In this document: positions 9,816-20,879 of the stretch, piece by piece
Position numbering within the stretch: position 1 is the first letter of the stretch
Layout: every line of letters begins with the position of its first letter
NCBI GenBank assembly: GCA_024734495.1
Contig: JALMQS010000187.1
Location: 13,907,173-13,971,172 of the forward strand
Reading direction: 5' to 3'
Length of the DNA: 64,000 nt
Origin: Forficula auricularia
Lineage: Eukaryota > Arthropoda > Insecta > Dermaptera > Forficulidae
Notes under the pieces: model-generated
Database searches by the model: none
Seen by the model: the letters and a program-made list of their open reading frames with translations, nothing else
What the model was told of the DNA's origin: nothing
Position numbers and translations under genes: made by a program

Positions 9816-10140
9816 AATTGAAAGTTTTTGCCGAGAGTAGCAGAACTTTTATATATTGAAGGAGACAATAAAAGAGTGTGTCTTCTGCTGGAATTATAAA
9901 TTTTATTTATTTATAACGAGACTATAGTCTATAAGTGTCAATTCTTAACTTGCCCACTCTATGTAATTTATAACCTTAACACATGAAAAATGTAAAACTT
10001 TCATTCATAAATTAATTCCTGTGAATACATTGTAATAGACTGATGAAGAGGGCAAAGCCCTCGAAACTATAGTCTCGTTATAAATAAATAAAATTTATAA
10101 TTCCAGCAGAAGACACACTCTTTTATTGTCTCCTTCAATA
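9816..10140 (+). mobile_element. Compact PLE-like element with hammerhead motif, family 1
   Basis: A 325-bp unit between perfect 14-bp direct repeats TTTAAGTTGCTTTG (9802-9815 and 10141-10154). Order: tail with GCCGAGAGTAGCAGAA, an inverted arm (about 9862-9935), a spacer of about 100 bp, the hammerhead-like motif, then the matching arm to 10140. The arm carries AGAGTGTGTCTTCTGCTGG and its complement. No ORF. The size, variable-length duplication and ribozyme fit a non-autonomous PLE or a retrozyme-like element. Confidence 0.85.
10040..10074 (+). ncRNA. Hammerhead-ribozyme-like motif (family 1)
   Basis: CTGATGA, extra A, stem II GAGGGC-AAA-GCCCTC, then GAAACTATAGTC. Stem I can pair AG/CT next to the core and TGTAA with TTATA beyond a small internal loop, the typical type I arrangement. 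It lies exactly at the junction of spacer and right arm of the element. Confidence 0.72.
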
Positions 10141-10487
10141 TTTAAGTTGCTTTGGTTAAACTCGATATGGGGTAGATCAGCAGCTTTATGAGCCCTTTTG
10201 AATAAGTGATTTGTGACCTGGTAAAAATTCAAGATCATAAATAATAAATGGAAGAAAAAGTAAAGAACTAAGTAAAGAACTTTTTACAACTAGGTATTCT
10301 CGCCAGTTAAATTCACAGCAAGTAATCCCATTTTTTTTTTGTTTTTGACTGAATTTTTGTCAAGTTCAATTGAATATTTTCTCTCTCTGTCTCTATAATA
10401 AGCATCGTTTTGATTCAAATGGAAAAGACAAAAGACCATTTCTAGAATAATGAAAATTAAAAAAATTAATTTCTAATAGTCTGAAAC

Positions 10488-11009
10488 CAGGGAGATAGAG
10501 AAAGAACATGTCGCTAGAAAAGTGTCGCCTGCCTACGTCATCGCTTACTCACAGTCCTCCATCTTGGATCTTTCAAAATATTGAGATTTCCATATGATCC
10601 TATACTAAAATATATATCATTTTACCTTCGATTTTCAAAATTATAAGGTCACCTAAATAAAAAAAACTAATAAAAGAACTATTTTAAATTATAGTTTTTT
10701 GATTTTCACAGATATCTAGAGAAAATTAAAATTAATTAAAATTATTAATTATTAAAATTATTTCACATTAAAATAAGATGAATATACACAAAATAGTCAT
10801 AGGAACATATACTGTATTTTATATTAAAGAAAAACGTGTTTATATGAGAGTATTAGCTCTTTGTTAAACATGTATTTCTCATTTGATAACGTTATGTTTG
10901 GCAATGTTTTGAACTATGCAAGATGGCGGTCAAGCTTCTTCTTTCCCCCGCTTCAGGAGACAATTTCCTCGTCTAAGTTCTAAGCTTACAGGCACTCCCT
11001 ATCTCCCTG
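10488..11009. mobile_element. hAT-like MITE with perfect 8-bp target duplication
   Basis: Flanked by TCTGAAAC at 10480-10487 and 11010-11017. Ends are CAGGGAGATAGAGA and, inverted, CAGGGAGATAGGGA. Length 522 bp, interior AT-rich (10570-10900) with GC-richer ends. No coding capacity seen. Confidence 0.88.
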
Positions 11010-11017
11010 TCTGAAAC

Positions 11018-12690
11018 AGGTCTAGACTTGTATTGGGCATCCTTCTAATGTCTTAATGCGACATATAAACTCCTAAGGAAGAGAGATCATTCTATCTGCT
11101 TTCTTTTTATTCCTTGATCAGATTCTAATGAAAGATTCGGTCACCAGCACATTTATTAAAATAATATAAATAAACTTAAATATAAATTAAAAAAAGAATT
11201 CACGTTTTAGGGACAATGTGATCTTAGTGAAAATGATCTTCATGATAATTATGTATATATTGTATGTCAGAGGGTTTCATCCCCTTGGGATCGAATCCAA
11301 GCGCTAACGTTGCTATCCGGGCTATTAACTTACCATAGAAATTAATTGCCTCTGACATACAGATATAATAAAAGCAAGGAAATTTTACTTCATGCATTTA
11401 AGAAATGATCTGAAAAATTCTGCTCTGGCTGAAAAAAGTTATCTGTTAAGAAGCCTTTAGTACATTTTAAATATAAAAAATTTGAGTATGTCATTTTTTG
11501 AAAATTAGATGGAATGTTTTTCAAAAAGACAACTCTTGGCTAGAGCCAGTATTTTAATTAAAAAAAAATTGTTCATTTATGCTAATATTATTATATTGCC
11601 TTAAAATCGGTATAAAATCAGTTCTCTGCAGTGAAAAATACAACTCCGTTTGCACAAGAACGAACTTTTTAAGTCTTAAGTAAAAAAAAAAATTGTTATC
11701 TTATTTGTCTAGAAAAAGAAATGAAACCACTAAGAAAAAATTAATCTAATATTTTGCTGGGTGTACCAGATACACATTTGTAGAAATTTTTTAAAGTGTT
11801 AGGTAAGATCAAAAAAAAAATATAGGATGATCCGTATCCAAGATTTATAAATTTAAATGAAAATTCGTAAAGATGTGGAAAAATTTTAAAGAAATATATA
11901 TTTTGTTCAAATATTTACGAATTCACAATTGGTATATATAATTAAAATAAAATAATAGTTGTAGGGAAAATTAATTTTTCAATTTTTCTATTTAAATTTT
12001 TTCTAATTTTAATATATAAATAAATTAATTTTGTCTTTGATAACTGAATTATTTTTAATATGCCTATAGATATCCAGATCTATACAGAGTATTGGAATTC
12101 AGCCTTTTTAGTATTATCTCTTTTCTGATTGTCGTTATGGATGATGACTTGTTGAGCGATTATACATAATGGGATTTCGTTCCAATCCGATAAATTAGTT
12201 CTAATTTTTTCAAGTTAAATAATTAAATATTTTAATTAGAAAACTTAAATTCACTTCTCAGATGTCTAGTTTAAAATAATATGAAATTTTAAAGATTTTA
12301 TATCATATGAAGCAAAGGTTTCATAATCAGCGCCTGGGAACGCAACCAGAAACACAGCGCTTATGATTCAAATACATAGCTATCCTCTAAGCAAGCTCTT
12401 CTGAATCCAACAAACCAGTTTGGGGGTAAATTAATTAATAGTGTTTTTTTTACTAACGATAGCATTGAATATTTAGATAGGTTATGTCATTTTCAATGAG
12501 AGTTCCGAAATAGTATAATAGGTCACTAATTAAATTCTATATTGGATTTGATATCTCATATTAACATTCAATTAATTAAAATAGATGTATTAATATGTTC
12601 GTAAGAATATGCTGAATATTAAATTAATTTTCTTTTTTCAGGGTAAGATAAAGTTTAATAAATATAATATAAGTGTGATATAATATATAT
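11018..12690. other. AT-rich region with one tRNA-like fragment
   Basis: Mostly unassigned. At 11262-11355 a segment on the minus strand has a box-B-like GGATTCGATCCCAA and is bracketed by short inverted words ATGTCAGAGG and CCTCTGACAT, suggesting an old tRNA-derived repeat. At about 12320-12400 the minus strand has a box-B-like GGTTGCGTTCCC. Nothing else is recognised. Confidence 0.4.
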
Positions 12691-12692
12691 TT

Positions 12693-13560
12693 TACTATTA
12701 GTGCCTGGAGCACCGAGCGATGCTCGGTAACTGTTTGCCTCTAAATAGCTTAAGTTGCAAATTTCAAGGCTTACCGAAGACGATATATGAATGATTAAAC
12801 TATTTATTTTACGACACTCCTAATTTATACCTCCTTCTTTATTTAAATCGGATTAAAATCTATACACGACTAATAACTCATGACACTTGATAAGTACCTA
12901 CACCAATTTTAAAAAAATTGTTAGCGCCGTTTTTGAGGGAAAAAAACGAAAAATCTTTCATGTAAATGTCCACTTACGGTGTTCCGATTTCAATGACTGA
13001 TTTATTTCGCCATATGAGGGGAGCAGCCCCCCCCCCCCACAAGAATACAGATTTATTTACAAATTAGGTTAAAACCATAATAGTGAAAAGTACATGTATA
13101 TATTATATATACTCCAGAACCGAGGCCAGAGTGTTGGGAGGGCCAAAAGCGCCCCACAACTGTGCGATGCGATAAAAAACAACAACAATCAAATATTACA
13201 AGACTACTAGCTTGCTGTACCCCTTCTAGCCTATATCGAGCTTAAGTTTCGAGTTTCGTAGCTCTGAGATTTATGGTTGTGAAACACAAGGGGGTACATT
13301 CTTGCGTACGTAAACATCAACTTCCGGTACTTCAATTTTAACCAAAATCTTGTGCTACTGCTTGTAGCCTCTAGATAGCTTAGGTTTCAAATTTCATGCC
13401 TCTGCAACTTACCCAAGACGAGATATGAACGATTAAAATATTTGTTTTACGGCATGACTAATTTACACCCCCTTCCTTTATTTCAATTAAAAATTTGACA
13501 CAACTAATAAATCATGAGACTTGATAAGTACACCAATTTTTAGCAAAATAGTAAGAGTCG
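12693..13560. repeat. Helitron-like repeat family, several joined pieces
   Basis: Near 12703 the minus-strand end has the hairpin ACCGAGC-ATC-GCTCGGT, then about ten bases and CTAA, a canonical Helitron-type 3' end (hairpin then CTRR). The body words (CGAGATATGAACGATTAAAA, ACTTGATAAGTAC, AAATTTCAAGG) repeat at 12740-12960, 13200-13560, 19550-20180, 23512-23645 and 49290-49735. A run of 11 C lies at about 13030-13041. No helicase or Rep coding is seen. Confidence 0.65.
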
Positions 13561-13744
13561 TTTTCGAGAAACCGATTCTATAAATATAAATATATATACA
13601 AGAATTGCTCATTTAATAATATAAGATAAGAAAAGATATGGTATATTTAGGGAAATTCATTATGTATTAATATTTCAATAAGTTTGCTCGGTTTATTATT
13701 CAGGTCAAGGTGTTTTCTATGCTCCGAAGCTTCCCACTATTATT

Positions 13745-14022
13745 AAGACTTAAATCCACACCTGTCTCGAATTCGCATCTGTAGAGAAGGACCTCGAGGC
13801 AGACTCTTGCCAAACCGAATGTAATTCACTAAAGAGATATCAGACTAATAAATGCCTCTCTTGACTCTTTGGGCCCATCGAAGAAGTGTATTACATATCA
13901 TGAAATGTTAGACATCTTTGATCAGGTAAATCCAATTATTCTCCCCAAAGCCTTTCTAGTACGCAGAAGTAATTCGCCGACTTTCTACACCTCTTTGCGG
14001 TCAAATTTAACAAGTGTCGAAC
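13745..14022 (+). pseudogene. Degraded LINE reverse-transcriptase C-terminal tail
   Basis: Shifted frames read HTCLEFASVEKDLEA, then LDSLGPSKKCITYHE and PKAFLVRRSNSPTF. They align by eye with the better-kept LINE at 41757-42560 (LDSLAHRRTVSALSL; PKALFARNTRFSNA). Cut off at 14023 by a PLE-like insertion. Confidence 0.6.
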
Positions 14023-14034
14023 TATTTCTTTTTA

Positions 14035-14299
14035 TTGAAGGAGACAATAAAGAGTGTGTCTTCTGCTGGAATTATAAATTTTATTTATTTATAACGAGAC
14101 TATAGTTTTCGTTCATATCATTAATAAATTAATTCATGTGAATACATTGTAATAGACTGATGAAGATGGCAAAGCCCTCGAAACTATAGTCTCGTTATAA
14201 ATAAATAAAATTTATAATTCCAGCAGAAGACACACTCTTTTATTGTCTCCTTCAATATATAAAAATTCTGCTACTCTCGGCAAAAACTTTCAATTTAAT
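14035..14299 (-). mobile_element. Compact PLE-like element with hammerhead motif, family 1
   Basis: 265 bp between 12-bp direct repeats TATTTCTTTTTA (14023-14034 and 14300-14311). The tail with CTGCTACTCTCGGCAAA is at the right, so the unit is reversed relative to 9816-10140. Inverted arms lie at 14036-14106 and 14187-14255. It landed in a dead LINE. Confidence 0.85.
14157..14191 (+). ncRNA. Hammerhead-ribozyme-like motif (family 1), stem II mismatch
   Basis: Same layout as 10040-10074 but stem II is GATGGC-AAA-GCCCTC, with one mismatched pair. The GAAACTATAGTC end is intact. Confidence 0.62.
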
Positions 14300-14311
14300 T
14301 ATTTCTTTTTA

Positions 14312-14971
14312 GCCAATACCCCAATCTCTATGATGATCATAAACATTAGAAGCACTGAACTAAATATACAAACCAAAATCGCTTTTACTAATTGATGTTT
14401 ATAATATTTTTGTTTTTTTATTTATTTTTTAACCCAAAAAGATCACAAAGAATCTACAACAAGCATTACAAATATCATACATGTGTGCAATATCATAATT
14501 TTTATTAGGGAGAGTATTTTAAGAAAATGAACGCCAAAGTCAAAAAAGTAAACATTTTCTTTTGTATTCGCGAATATATAAAGTTGATAATTCTTTTAGT
14601 CTGTTTTATCAACTTCCGGCATAGGCGATGGATTATATATTATGGATTCAACAAGTACATTCAGTCAGTGAAAGTCGTGTGATTCACATACCAGGCTCTT
14701 TGGTTTGCATTGCTACCGTTTGATGAAGATGTGTTGAAATCAATTACAGTATTGATATATGTATCTTTTAACATTACAATTTAATATATGGTATTTAAAT
14801 GCACGGTTATAAAATAAAATAAATAAAATAATTTAAAAATAATATATATTTTATACAAACAGGCCTGGGCTTGACAGCCACGGGCCAAGACTCAGAGGAC
14901 AGAGCAAAGTTTTTATCATATTATTAGTTTTAAATAAATAATTTTAATATTAAATAATTAAAAGCATTATA
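14312..14971. other. AT-rich sequence with a short repeat shared with 16032-16110
   Basis: Segment 14664-14745 (AGTGAAAGTCGTGTGATTCAC and TGTTGAAATCAATTA) recurs as a direct copy at 16032-16110. Its family is unknown. The rest shows nothing recognisable. Confidence 0.5.
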
Positions 14972-14985
14972 TAAATTATATTTTG

Positions 14986-15223
14986 AAGGAGACAATAAAA
15001 GAGTGTGTCTTCTGCTGGAATTATAAATTTTATTTATTTATAACGAGACTATAGTTTCGAGGGCTTTGCCCTCTTCATCAGTCTATTACAATGGATTCTC
15101 AGGAAACTATAGTCTCGTTATAAATAAATAAAATTTATAATTCCAGCAGAAGACACACTCTTTTATTGTCTCCTTCAATATATAAAAATTCTGGTACTCT
15201 CGGCAAAAACTTTCATTTCAATT
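14986..15223 (-). mobile_element. Compact PLE-like element with hammerhead motif, family 1
   Basis: 238 bp between perfect 14-bp direct repeats TAAATTATATTTTG (14972-14985 and 15224-15237). Inverted arms of about 70 bp, very short spacer, tail with GGTACTCTCGGCAAAAAC at the right. The shortest complete family 1 unit in the window. Confidence 0.85.
15047..15081 (-). ncRNA. Hammerhead-ribozyme-like motif (family 1)
   Basis: Minus strand: CTGATGA, extra A, stem II GAGGGC-AAA-GCCCTC, GAAACTATAGTC; identical core to 10040-10074. Here it is in the arm next to the tail. Confidence 0.7.
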
Positions 15224-15352
15224 TAAATTATATTTTGTTTTATTATAAAAGCAATTCAAATTCTAACCTTTGGACCTTCCTGAGCCAAATTTTGTACATT
15301 TCGTCTACGTCAAGAATACTATAAACGCAAAATCTCTGTAATGTATTTTTTT

Positions 15353-15949
15353 ACTATATCCAATGCGAAGCATGGGGAAAGTATTGTAATCGGTCTCGCG
15401 GCAAGCGCGACTTCAAAGTTCAGGTAAAGACTACGAAACCCATGGACTCAATTAAATTGTAAGTATTCAATTAGGTTCAATTTTAGCACGTGACGGTTTT
15501 GCCAAAAATTACATGGGGTCTCGTCGAGAGGCCAAAACGTGGGATTTTTTCATTTAGTCGTTTATGGCTTGAGTTGTTTTCCAAAAAAGAATTTAGTCTT
15601 TTTGATTTTAAGTCGATTCTTCCACGTTTTCAGTAGAGGTTGCCATTAATAGTCAAAACATCAAAAATGGAATGCAATAAGGTTATTATAAGAATCGATT
15701 GTTATTTTGAATTTTAAGTCGATTGCTCCATGTCTTCAGCAATGGTTACCAATAATAATCGAAACGTCAAAAATCCAATGTAGAATTGTTATTCCTCAAG
15801 TATTAGATGAGAATCGATCACTATTTTTGAATTTAAGTCAACATGGACTGCAAATACCAAGTGACATCTGATTAATAATAAGGGAATAAACATATTAATA
15901 TTTCAATTGACTTTGGATAAAGTTTAGCAACGATCCGTTGCAGTTTATT
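15353..15949 (+). mobile_element. Helentron-like element A, short deletion derivative
   Basis: Starts ACTATATCCAATGCGAAGC and ends with the hairpin GCAACG-ATC-CGTTGC (15927-15941) plus AGTTTATT. The 5' word TATCCAA and the 3' TTTGGATAAAG (inverted) form subterminal inverted repeats. CATTTAGT near 15560 is joined straight to the central-palindrome half TGGCTTGAGTTG, so the left array seen in copies B and C is missing. About 2.5 diverged monomers follow. Confidence 0.75.
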
Positions 15950-16297
15950 CTTTTCTTGATTGAAACACTTTAAGGCAATTAATTTGAAAGGTAGGCGTGG
16001 TAGGGTGGATGACTTCAAAGACGTGGTTCTAAGTGAAAGTCGTGTGATGCACATACCAGGTTCTTATGAGTACATTGATACCGTTTGATTAAGATGTGTT
16101 GAAATCAATTATTTAATTCAAATGTAACGAGCATTTATTTTTGTGAAAAGTCCACGGATTGAAGAATCGCTTTCTTACCAGTTCGGACAAGTTTTAGCGT
16201 GATAGAAATTATCCCTTAATTTCTGTTATTCTAGAATGTGTGCACTTAAGCTAGAATATTAGGCTTTATACATAAAGTGAATAAATAATTATTTGTG

Positions 16298-16569
16298 CTT
16301 GACTGAAATATGTGCAGACTAAATATGCAAATGGAAAAAGCTTTTTAATATATTTAGTTTTTTTATTTCCTTTATAAATAACTAGCTGCAAGGGCTCGCC
16401 TTCGGCGGCCCTCTTGCTAGCCAGGGCACGCCCCCTGGACCCCCAGCCCTCGAACCCGGCCCTCACCCCCACTCCAAACCCACCACTTGACTGAAATATG
16501 TACAGACTAAATATGCAAATGGAAAAAGCTTTTTAATATATTTAGTTTTTTTATTTCCTTTATAAATAA
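16298..16569. repeat. 84-bp direct repeats around a GC-rich 104-bp core
   Basis: 16298-16381 and 16486-16569 are the same 84 bp with one visible difference (G/A in ATATGTGCAGACT). Between them, 16382-16485 is strikingly GC-rich for this region and contains inverted words such as CTAGC/GCTAG and GGGGGCGTGCCC. No gene assigned; origin unknown. Confidence 0.8.
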
Positions 16570-16639
16570 TTAATAACAAACGAACATTACTCACCTGCTG
16601 GGTAATAGATTATTACCGAAATTTCATTTTAATTTTTAT

Positions 16640-16910
16640 TTATTTTTTAATTTGTCCTTTGTTAGGGACCCTCTACTTACTTTATTGTGTAGAATATGGT
16701 CAAGTATTGTAATCGTATCGGAAAAATTGTAGTTTTTCTTGGATTTTTTTTTTTTTTGCTTTTTGTTTTTTGATCGAAAATATCTGGCTAAATCTATTCT
16801 TGTAAAAAAAATATGAAAATGAACCATGATTGATCTACAAAAAAAGCCGTTTAAACTGAACATTGAAAACGTGATATTTCAAGAAACATTAATTATTTTA
16901 TCAAAATGTC
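16640..16910 (+). repeat. Fragment of a second Helentron-like family
   Basis: Contains ATGGTCAAGTATTGTAATCG, matching the left end of the repeat at 35885-36580, plus AAAAAAGCC and TTATCAAAATGTCTGT words in the same order. No 3' end is present. Confidence 0.5.
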
Positions 16911-17053
16911 TGTGGAGGAGTGAGCTACCGAATTTTGTGTATTCTCTAACCTCAGTGTTTCTCAAACTATGTGTCGCGACACACCAGTGTGTAACGATCA
17001 AGCTTCAGATGTGTCTCTAATTATTGTTTTCTAATAAATTCTAATTTATTTTT

Positions 17054-17743
17054 GTGAACTTAGTAAAACAATGCAATACAAATATTAATACAACACATCG
17101 TTTTATAGATCGAGAAGCTCCAGTAATCTGGAGACCGAATCAAAAAACCAACATAGCTAGACTTGAAAGAATTCAGCATAAAGTTTTGAGACATCTAGCG
17201 TGTCTCTCTCTGGTAGCCCTATGTCTAGATACGATCATGACTACTGAAAATCACTGGAAGTTTCGACATATCAACTATTCTTTCGTCTATGATTTCTTCC
17301 GACAATTTATTCACTTTTAAAATTATGTCTGATAGTATTCGTTGTCCTGAGCTTAGAATTATTTTTCCACTGAACAATCCTTCGTACCCACTACGACAGA
17401 ATCAACCATTCTATCCACCAGTTCCATTTACACGTCATTCCGAAACCAATCCTATTTATAGATTAAGCATCGCTTATAACGCCCTTTCCCAAAAACATGC
17501 GTTTTGAATTTTACTATACACACCAACAGAATGTCTAGAATTATAAAAATAAACACACTTTCATATATTTAAATACTCACTATCATAATTATTATATCTG
17601 ATTTACTCTGTATTATTGTTTATTATTTGTATGTTTAACTTTATTGTTTTTACTTTACTTTTTACTAAGTAGTGTTTCTTTGTATTACTTTTTGTAAGAT
17701 TTTGAAAGGCACATGCCGTTGAAATAAATAAATAAATAAACAG
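17054..17743 (+). pseudogene. LINE 3' end inserted in the hAT element
   Basis: Reads VIWRPNQKTNIARLERIQHK then LRHLACLS, a usual reverse-transcriptase C-terminal pattern (P.W.P....I..LERIQ..). After a frame break comes SIRCPELRIIF and further on NPIYRLSIAYNALS, the conserved end of jockey/CR1-like ORF2. A TAAATAAATAAATAAA tail ends near 17741. 5'-truncated and frame-shifted. Confidence 0.78.
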
Positions 17744-17983
17744 TTATACCCGAGTTAAAATATGTACTTGGTCAACCAATCAAATTGGTCAATTACATTA
17801 AAATTAGACCGCAAATAATTCGTATATTCCTAAAATTATGCGAAGCACTGGAGTCGGATCACATTTCTCTAATAATGAACTCTGAAGTCCGATGGTTATC
17901 AAAAGGAAACTTTACTTTCGCATATGTACGAATTACATAATGAAATGCTTATTTTTTCTCTTAAAGAATCAGAATTTAGTGAT

Positions 17984-19062
17984 TTTTAACCGACTTCAAA
18001 AAAGAAGGAGGTTCTCAATTCGACTGATTTTTTTTGGGTCTATGTTACCTGATATCTTCGCCAATTGTGAACCGATTTTGATGATTTTTTTGCATTGGGT
18101 TCAGTCTAGTTTCCGATTGGTCCCGTTTTTTTTTCATTGGTATTGAACCTTTTTTGTTATGTTTGTTCAGGCATAACTTCTTTATTTATGAACAGATTTT
18201 AATGATTCTTTCTGCATTTGGATCAATATAGCTCCAGGATAGTCAAGATACCTAACTACTTATTTATTTATTTTATATATGTTCAGCGAGAACTTTTTGC
18301 CACGTGGACCGATTTCTATGATTATTTTTTTATTGGAAAGGGGTACCTTAGGAGTGATTCCATATTAATTTGGTCAAGTTCTGATGATATGATCAATGAC
18401 GAATTAACGTAAATATCGAATTCTTATGAGCATAAAATTATAATAAATAAAAAATTTTATTAAAAAAAATCAATCCTAAAACGTTCGTTTAAAACCCGCA
18501 AACGTTTCTAGAGAATTTCTATATTTATGAATTGAATTTTATTATCATTTTCTGATTCATTCGCCCGACGCTTTCTCTTACGAGATTCATGAAAGGTATT
18601 ATATTAAGTCACTATTAATAACATCACTAAAAAGAGAAAAATATAAATAATTTTTATAAAAAAATAAAACCGACTTCAAAAAAATTAAAGGCAACAAATA
18701 AAATAATAATAACTCAAAAATCAAATAAAATGCACTAAAAGGTATAAAATAATTATCCTATTTCGTTACAACTAAACGACGAAATTGTTACATGAAATCA
18801 CTTTTTGAAGTCGGTGCTAAACAAACTATATAAGCGACCGTACCCGCCAAACGTACTAAATAAGATCCATTGAGTTCGATTCATAAAATCTGTATTTTTG
18901 GCACCGACTTCAAAAAGTGATTTCACGTAACAATTTCGTCGTTTAGTTGTAATGAAATAAGATAATTATTTTATACCTTTTAGAGCATTTTATTTGATTT
19001 TTGAGTTATTATTATTTTTATTTGTTTCATTTAATTTTTTTAAGTCGGTTTTATTTTTTTCA
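17984..19062. mobile_element. CCGACTTC palindromic element, copy A
   Basis: Inserted in the hAT coding sequence; AGTGAT lies on both sides (17978-17983 and 19063-19068), consistent with a 6-bp duplication, and removing the insert restores the reading frame. Starts AACCGACTTCAAAAAA and ends AAGTCGGTTTTA. The right half (18660-19055) is a hairpin with arms of about 165 bp, centred near 18860. Related copies: 24755-25275 and 56763-57590. Superfamily not identified. Confidence 0.75.
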
Positions 19063-19511
19063 AGTGATAATGTTTGGTGTGCTAAGTTAGCTTTTCCAGC
19101 AGATTTATTTCTTCAACTGAACAAATTAAATAAACCTATTCAAGGATTGAGAGGAAAATTTGCTCTCTTTTACTGACAAATTGTTCCCCTTTAAGGAAAA
19201 GCTAAATATATGGACAAAATATGTAAAAGAACATACTCGTAAATTAGAAATGTTTCCTTTGACTTCAAAAGCAAATTATAAGGAAATAATTAATATAATA
19301 AGTGAAACATTAGAACTGCTAAAAACAAAAACTGAACATTATTTTCCGTCTCTTGATACAAAAATTTATTTGTGGGTATGAGATCCATTTGCGACAAAAA
19401 ATTGTCCATTTTTCAATTAAACCTACAAGAGGAAAAAGAGCTGGCCGAAATCCGAAGCAATCAATCGCTGGAAAGTCAGTTTAAGAATAATAATAATGTT
19501 GGTCAATTTTA

Positions 19512-20477
19512 AATAAAAATAAATCAACTAGTGTGGTCTCACACGACTTTCAAATTTTCATTTATTTGAAGTCATCGCGACACTACTAATTTACAACCCC
19601 TTCCTTTATTTCGTTTTTTTTTATTTTCTCAAAAACGACTAAAACGATTTTTTTTTTAAATTAATGTATTTATCCAGTGTCATGAGTTTATAGTTGTGTC
19701 AAATTTTTAATCCAATTGAATTAAAAAGAAGGGGTTGTAAACTAGGAGTGTCGTAAAATAAATATTTTAATCGTTCATATCTCGTCTTCGGAAAGTCGCT
19801 AGAGCCTTGAAATTTGAACCCCCCCCCCCTGCTTTTCGCAACCATAAGTCTCAGAGATACGAAATCTGAAACTTAATCTTAATATAGACTAGAAGGAGTA
19901 CATCAAGCTTTTGGTTGAAATCGGAAAAAAGGAAGTGGACATTTAAATGAAAGTTTTACGTTTTTTTGATTTTCTCAAAAACGGTTCTAACAATTTTTAA
20001 AAAATTAGTGTATTTATCAAGTTTCATTTGCTATTAGTAGTGTCAAGTTTTTAATCCGATTGAAATAAAGGAAGGGGGTTTAAAGTAAGAGTGTCGCGGC
20101 GCATTTCTGACAGAGCTATAAGAAGCCTATATCGAGCTTAAGATTCGAATTTCGTAGCTCTGAGACCTATGGTTGCGAAATGCAGGGGGTACATACATAC
20201 GTATATACGCATTGACCAATGGATTCATAGCTCATTTTTTGGCCTCTGGGGACCACAATTTCCTGTTTTATGTCCTAAACCCGATTTCCAACTATTAAGG
20301 GCATCGATTCCTTCTACCTAGAAGTTACAAAATGAAATCAACTGTTTTCATCTCTGAGATACAAGCTCTCAAAGAGTCAGGACCCAGACAGGCCATCGCA
20401 ATACTTCCCCATTATATTCTAGGAATATAAATGTAAAAGTAAAAATGATTTCCGAACATTTCTAACAGAGCTATAAG
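19512..20477. repeat. Helitron-like family sequence interrupting the hAT gene
   Basis: Carries the same words as 12693-13560 in both orientations (ACTCCTAGTTTACAACCCC-like, CGTTCATATCTCGTC, AACTTAATC..TAGACTAGAAGG). A 20-bp direct repeat TTTCTRACAGAGCTATAAGA occurs at about 20104 and 20459 and may mark a further insertion of about 350 bp. A C9 run lies at about 19821. Confidence 0.6.
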
Positions 20478-20879
20478 AATTTTGTTACGATTTTCCATCT
20501 TTTTCTTACTTGTGCGAAGCAGGATTTTCAGCATTGAACGAAATTAAACAAAAGAAAAGAGAATGACTAAAATCAGTAGAAGAGGAATTAGGAGTGAGCC
20601 TGGCATCGAGAAGTCCCCGAATAAAAACTTCGTTCTGTACATCAATCCAACTCTCTTTGTAAGTATCGCTCCTTTTTGTTATGAGGTTTGTAAGACCTCA
20701 AGGAAGCTGTTAGTTACTTTATAAAAAAAATAGAATGTTTCGATAGGGGCTGCTGGTTCGATTATCTAGTTAATTAATATTATACATATATGATATCCTG
20801 TAAAAGAGCAAATGGAGGGGAGACAAGGTAATTCTCTGCAAAAGCGTATGAAATAAAAAGATAAAACAATTTAACGTTG

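Larger units (their letters stand above)
17760..20660 (+). pseudogene. hAT-type (ZBED5/SCAND3-like) protein, broken into three pieces
   Basis: Piece 1 (17760-17983): KLVNYIKIRPQIIR, SEVRWLSKGN, then after a frameshift YELHNEMLIFSLKESEF. Piece 2 (19063-19510): DNVWCAKLAFPADLF, LNKLNKPIQG, EMFPLTSKANYKE, LWV, DPFAT, LQEEKELAEIRSNQS. Piece 3 (20478-20660): FSYLCEAGFSALNEIKQKK with SVEEELGVSLASRSPRIKN. This is the order found in ZBED5/SCAND3-like domesticated or free hAT transposases. Several stops and frame breaks; not functional. Confidence 0.82.

Noticed and set aside
16382..16485. Bacterial or organellar DNA as the source of the GC-rich core
   Set aside because: Only composition supports it; no gene or recognisable organellar sequence can be read. 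Origin left open.
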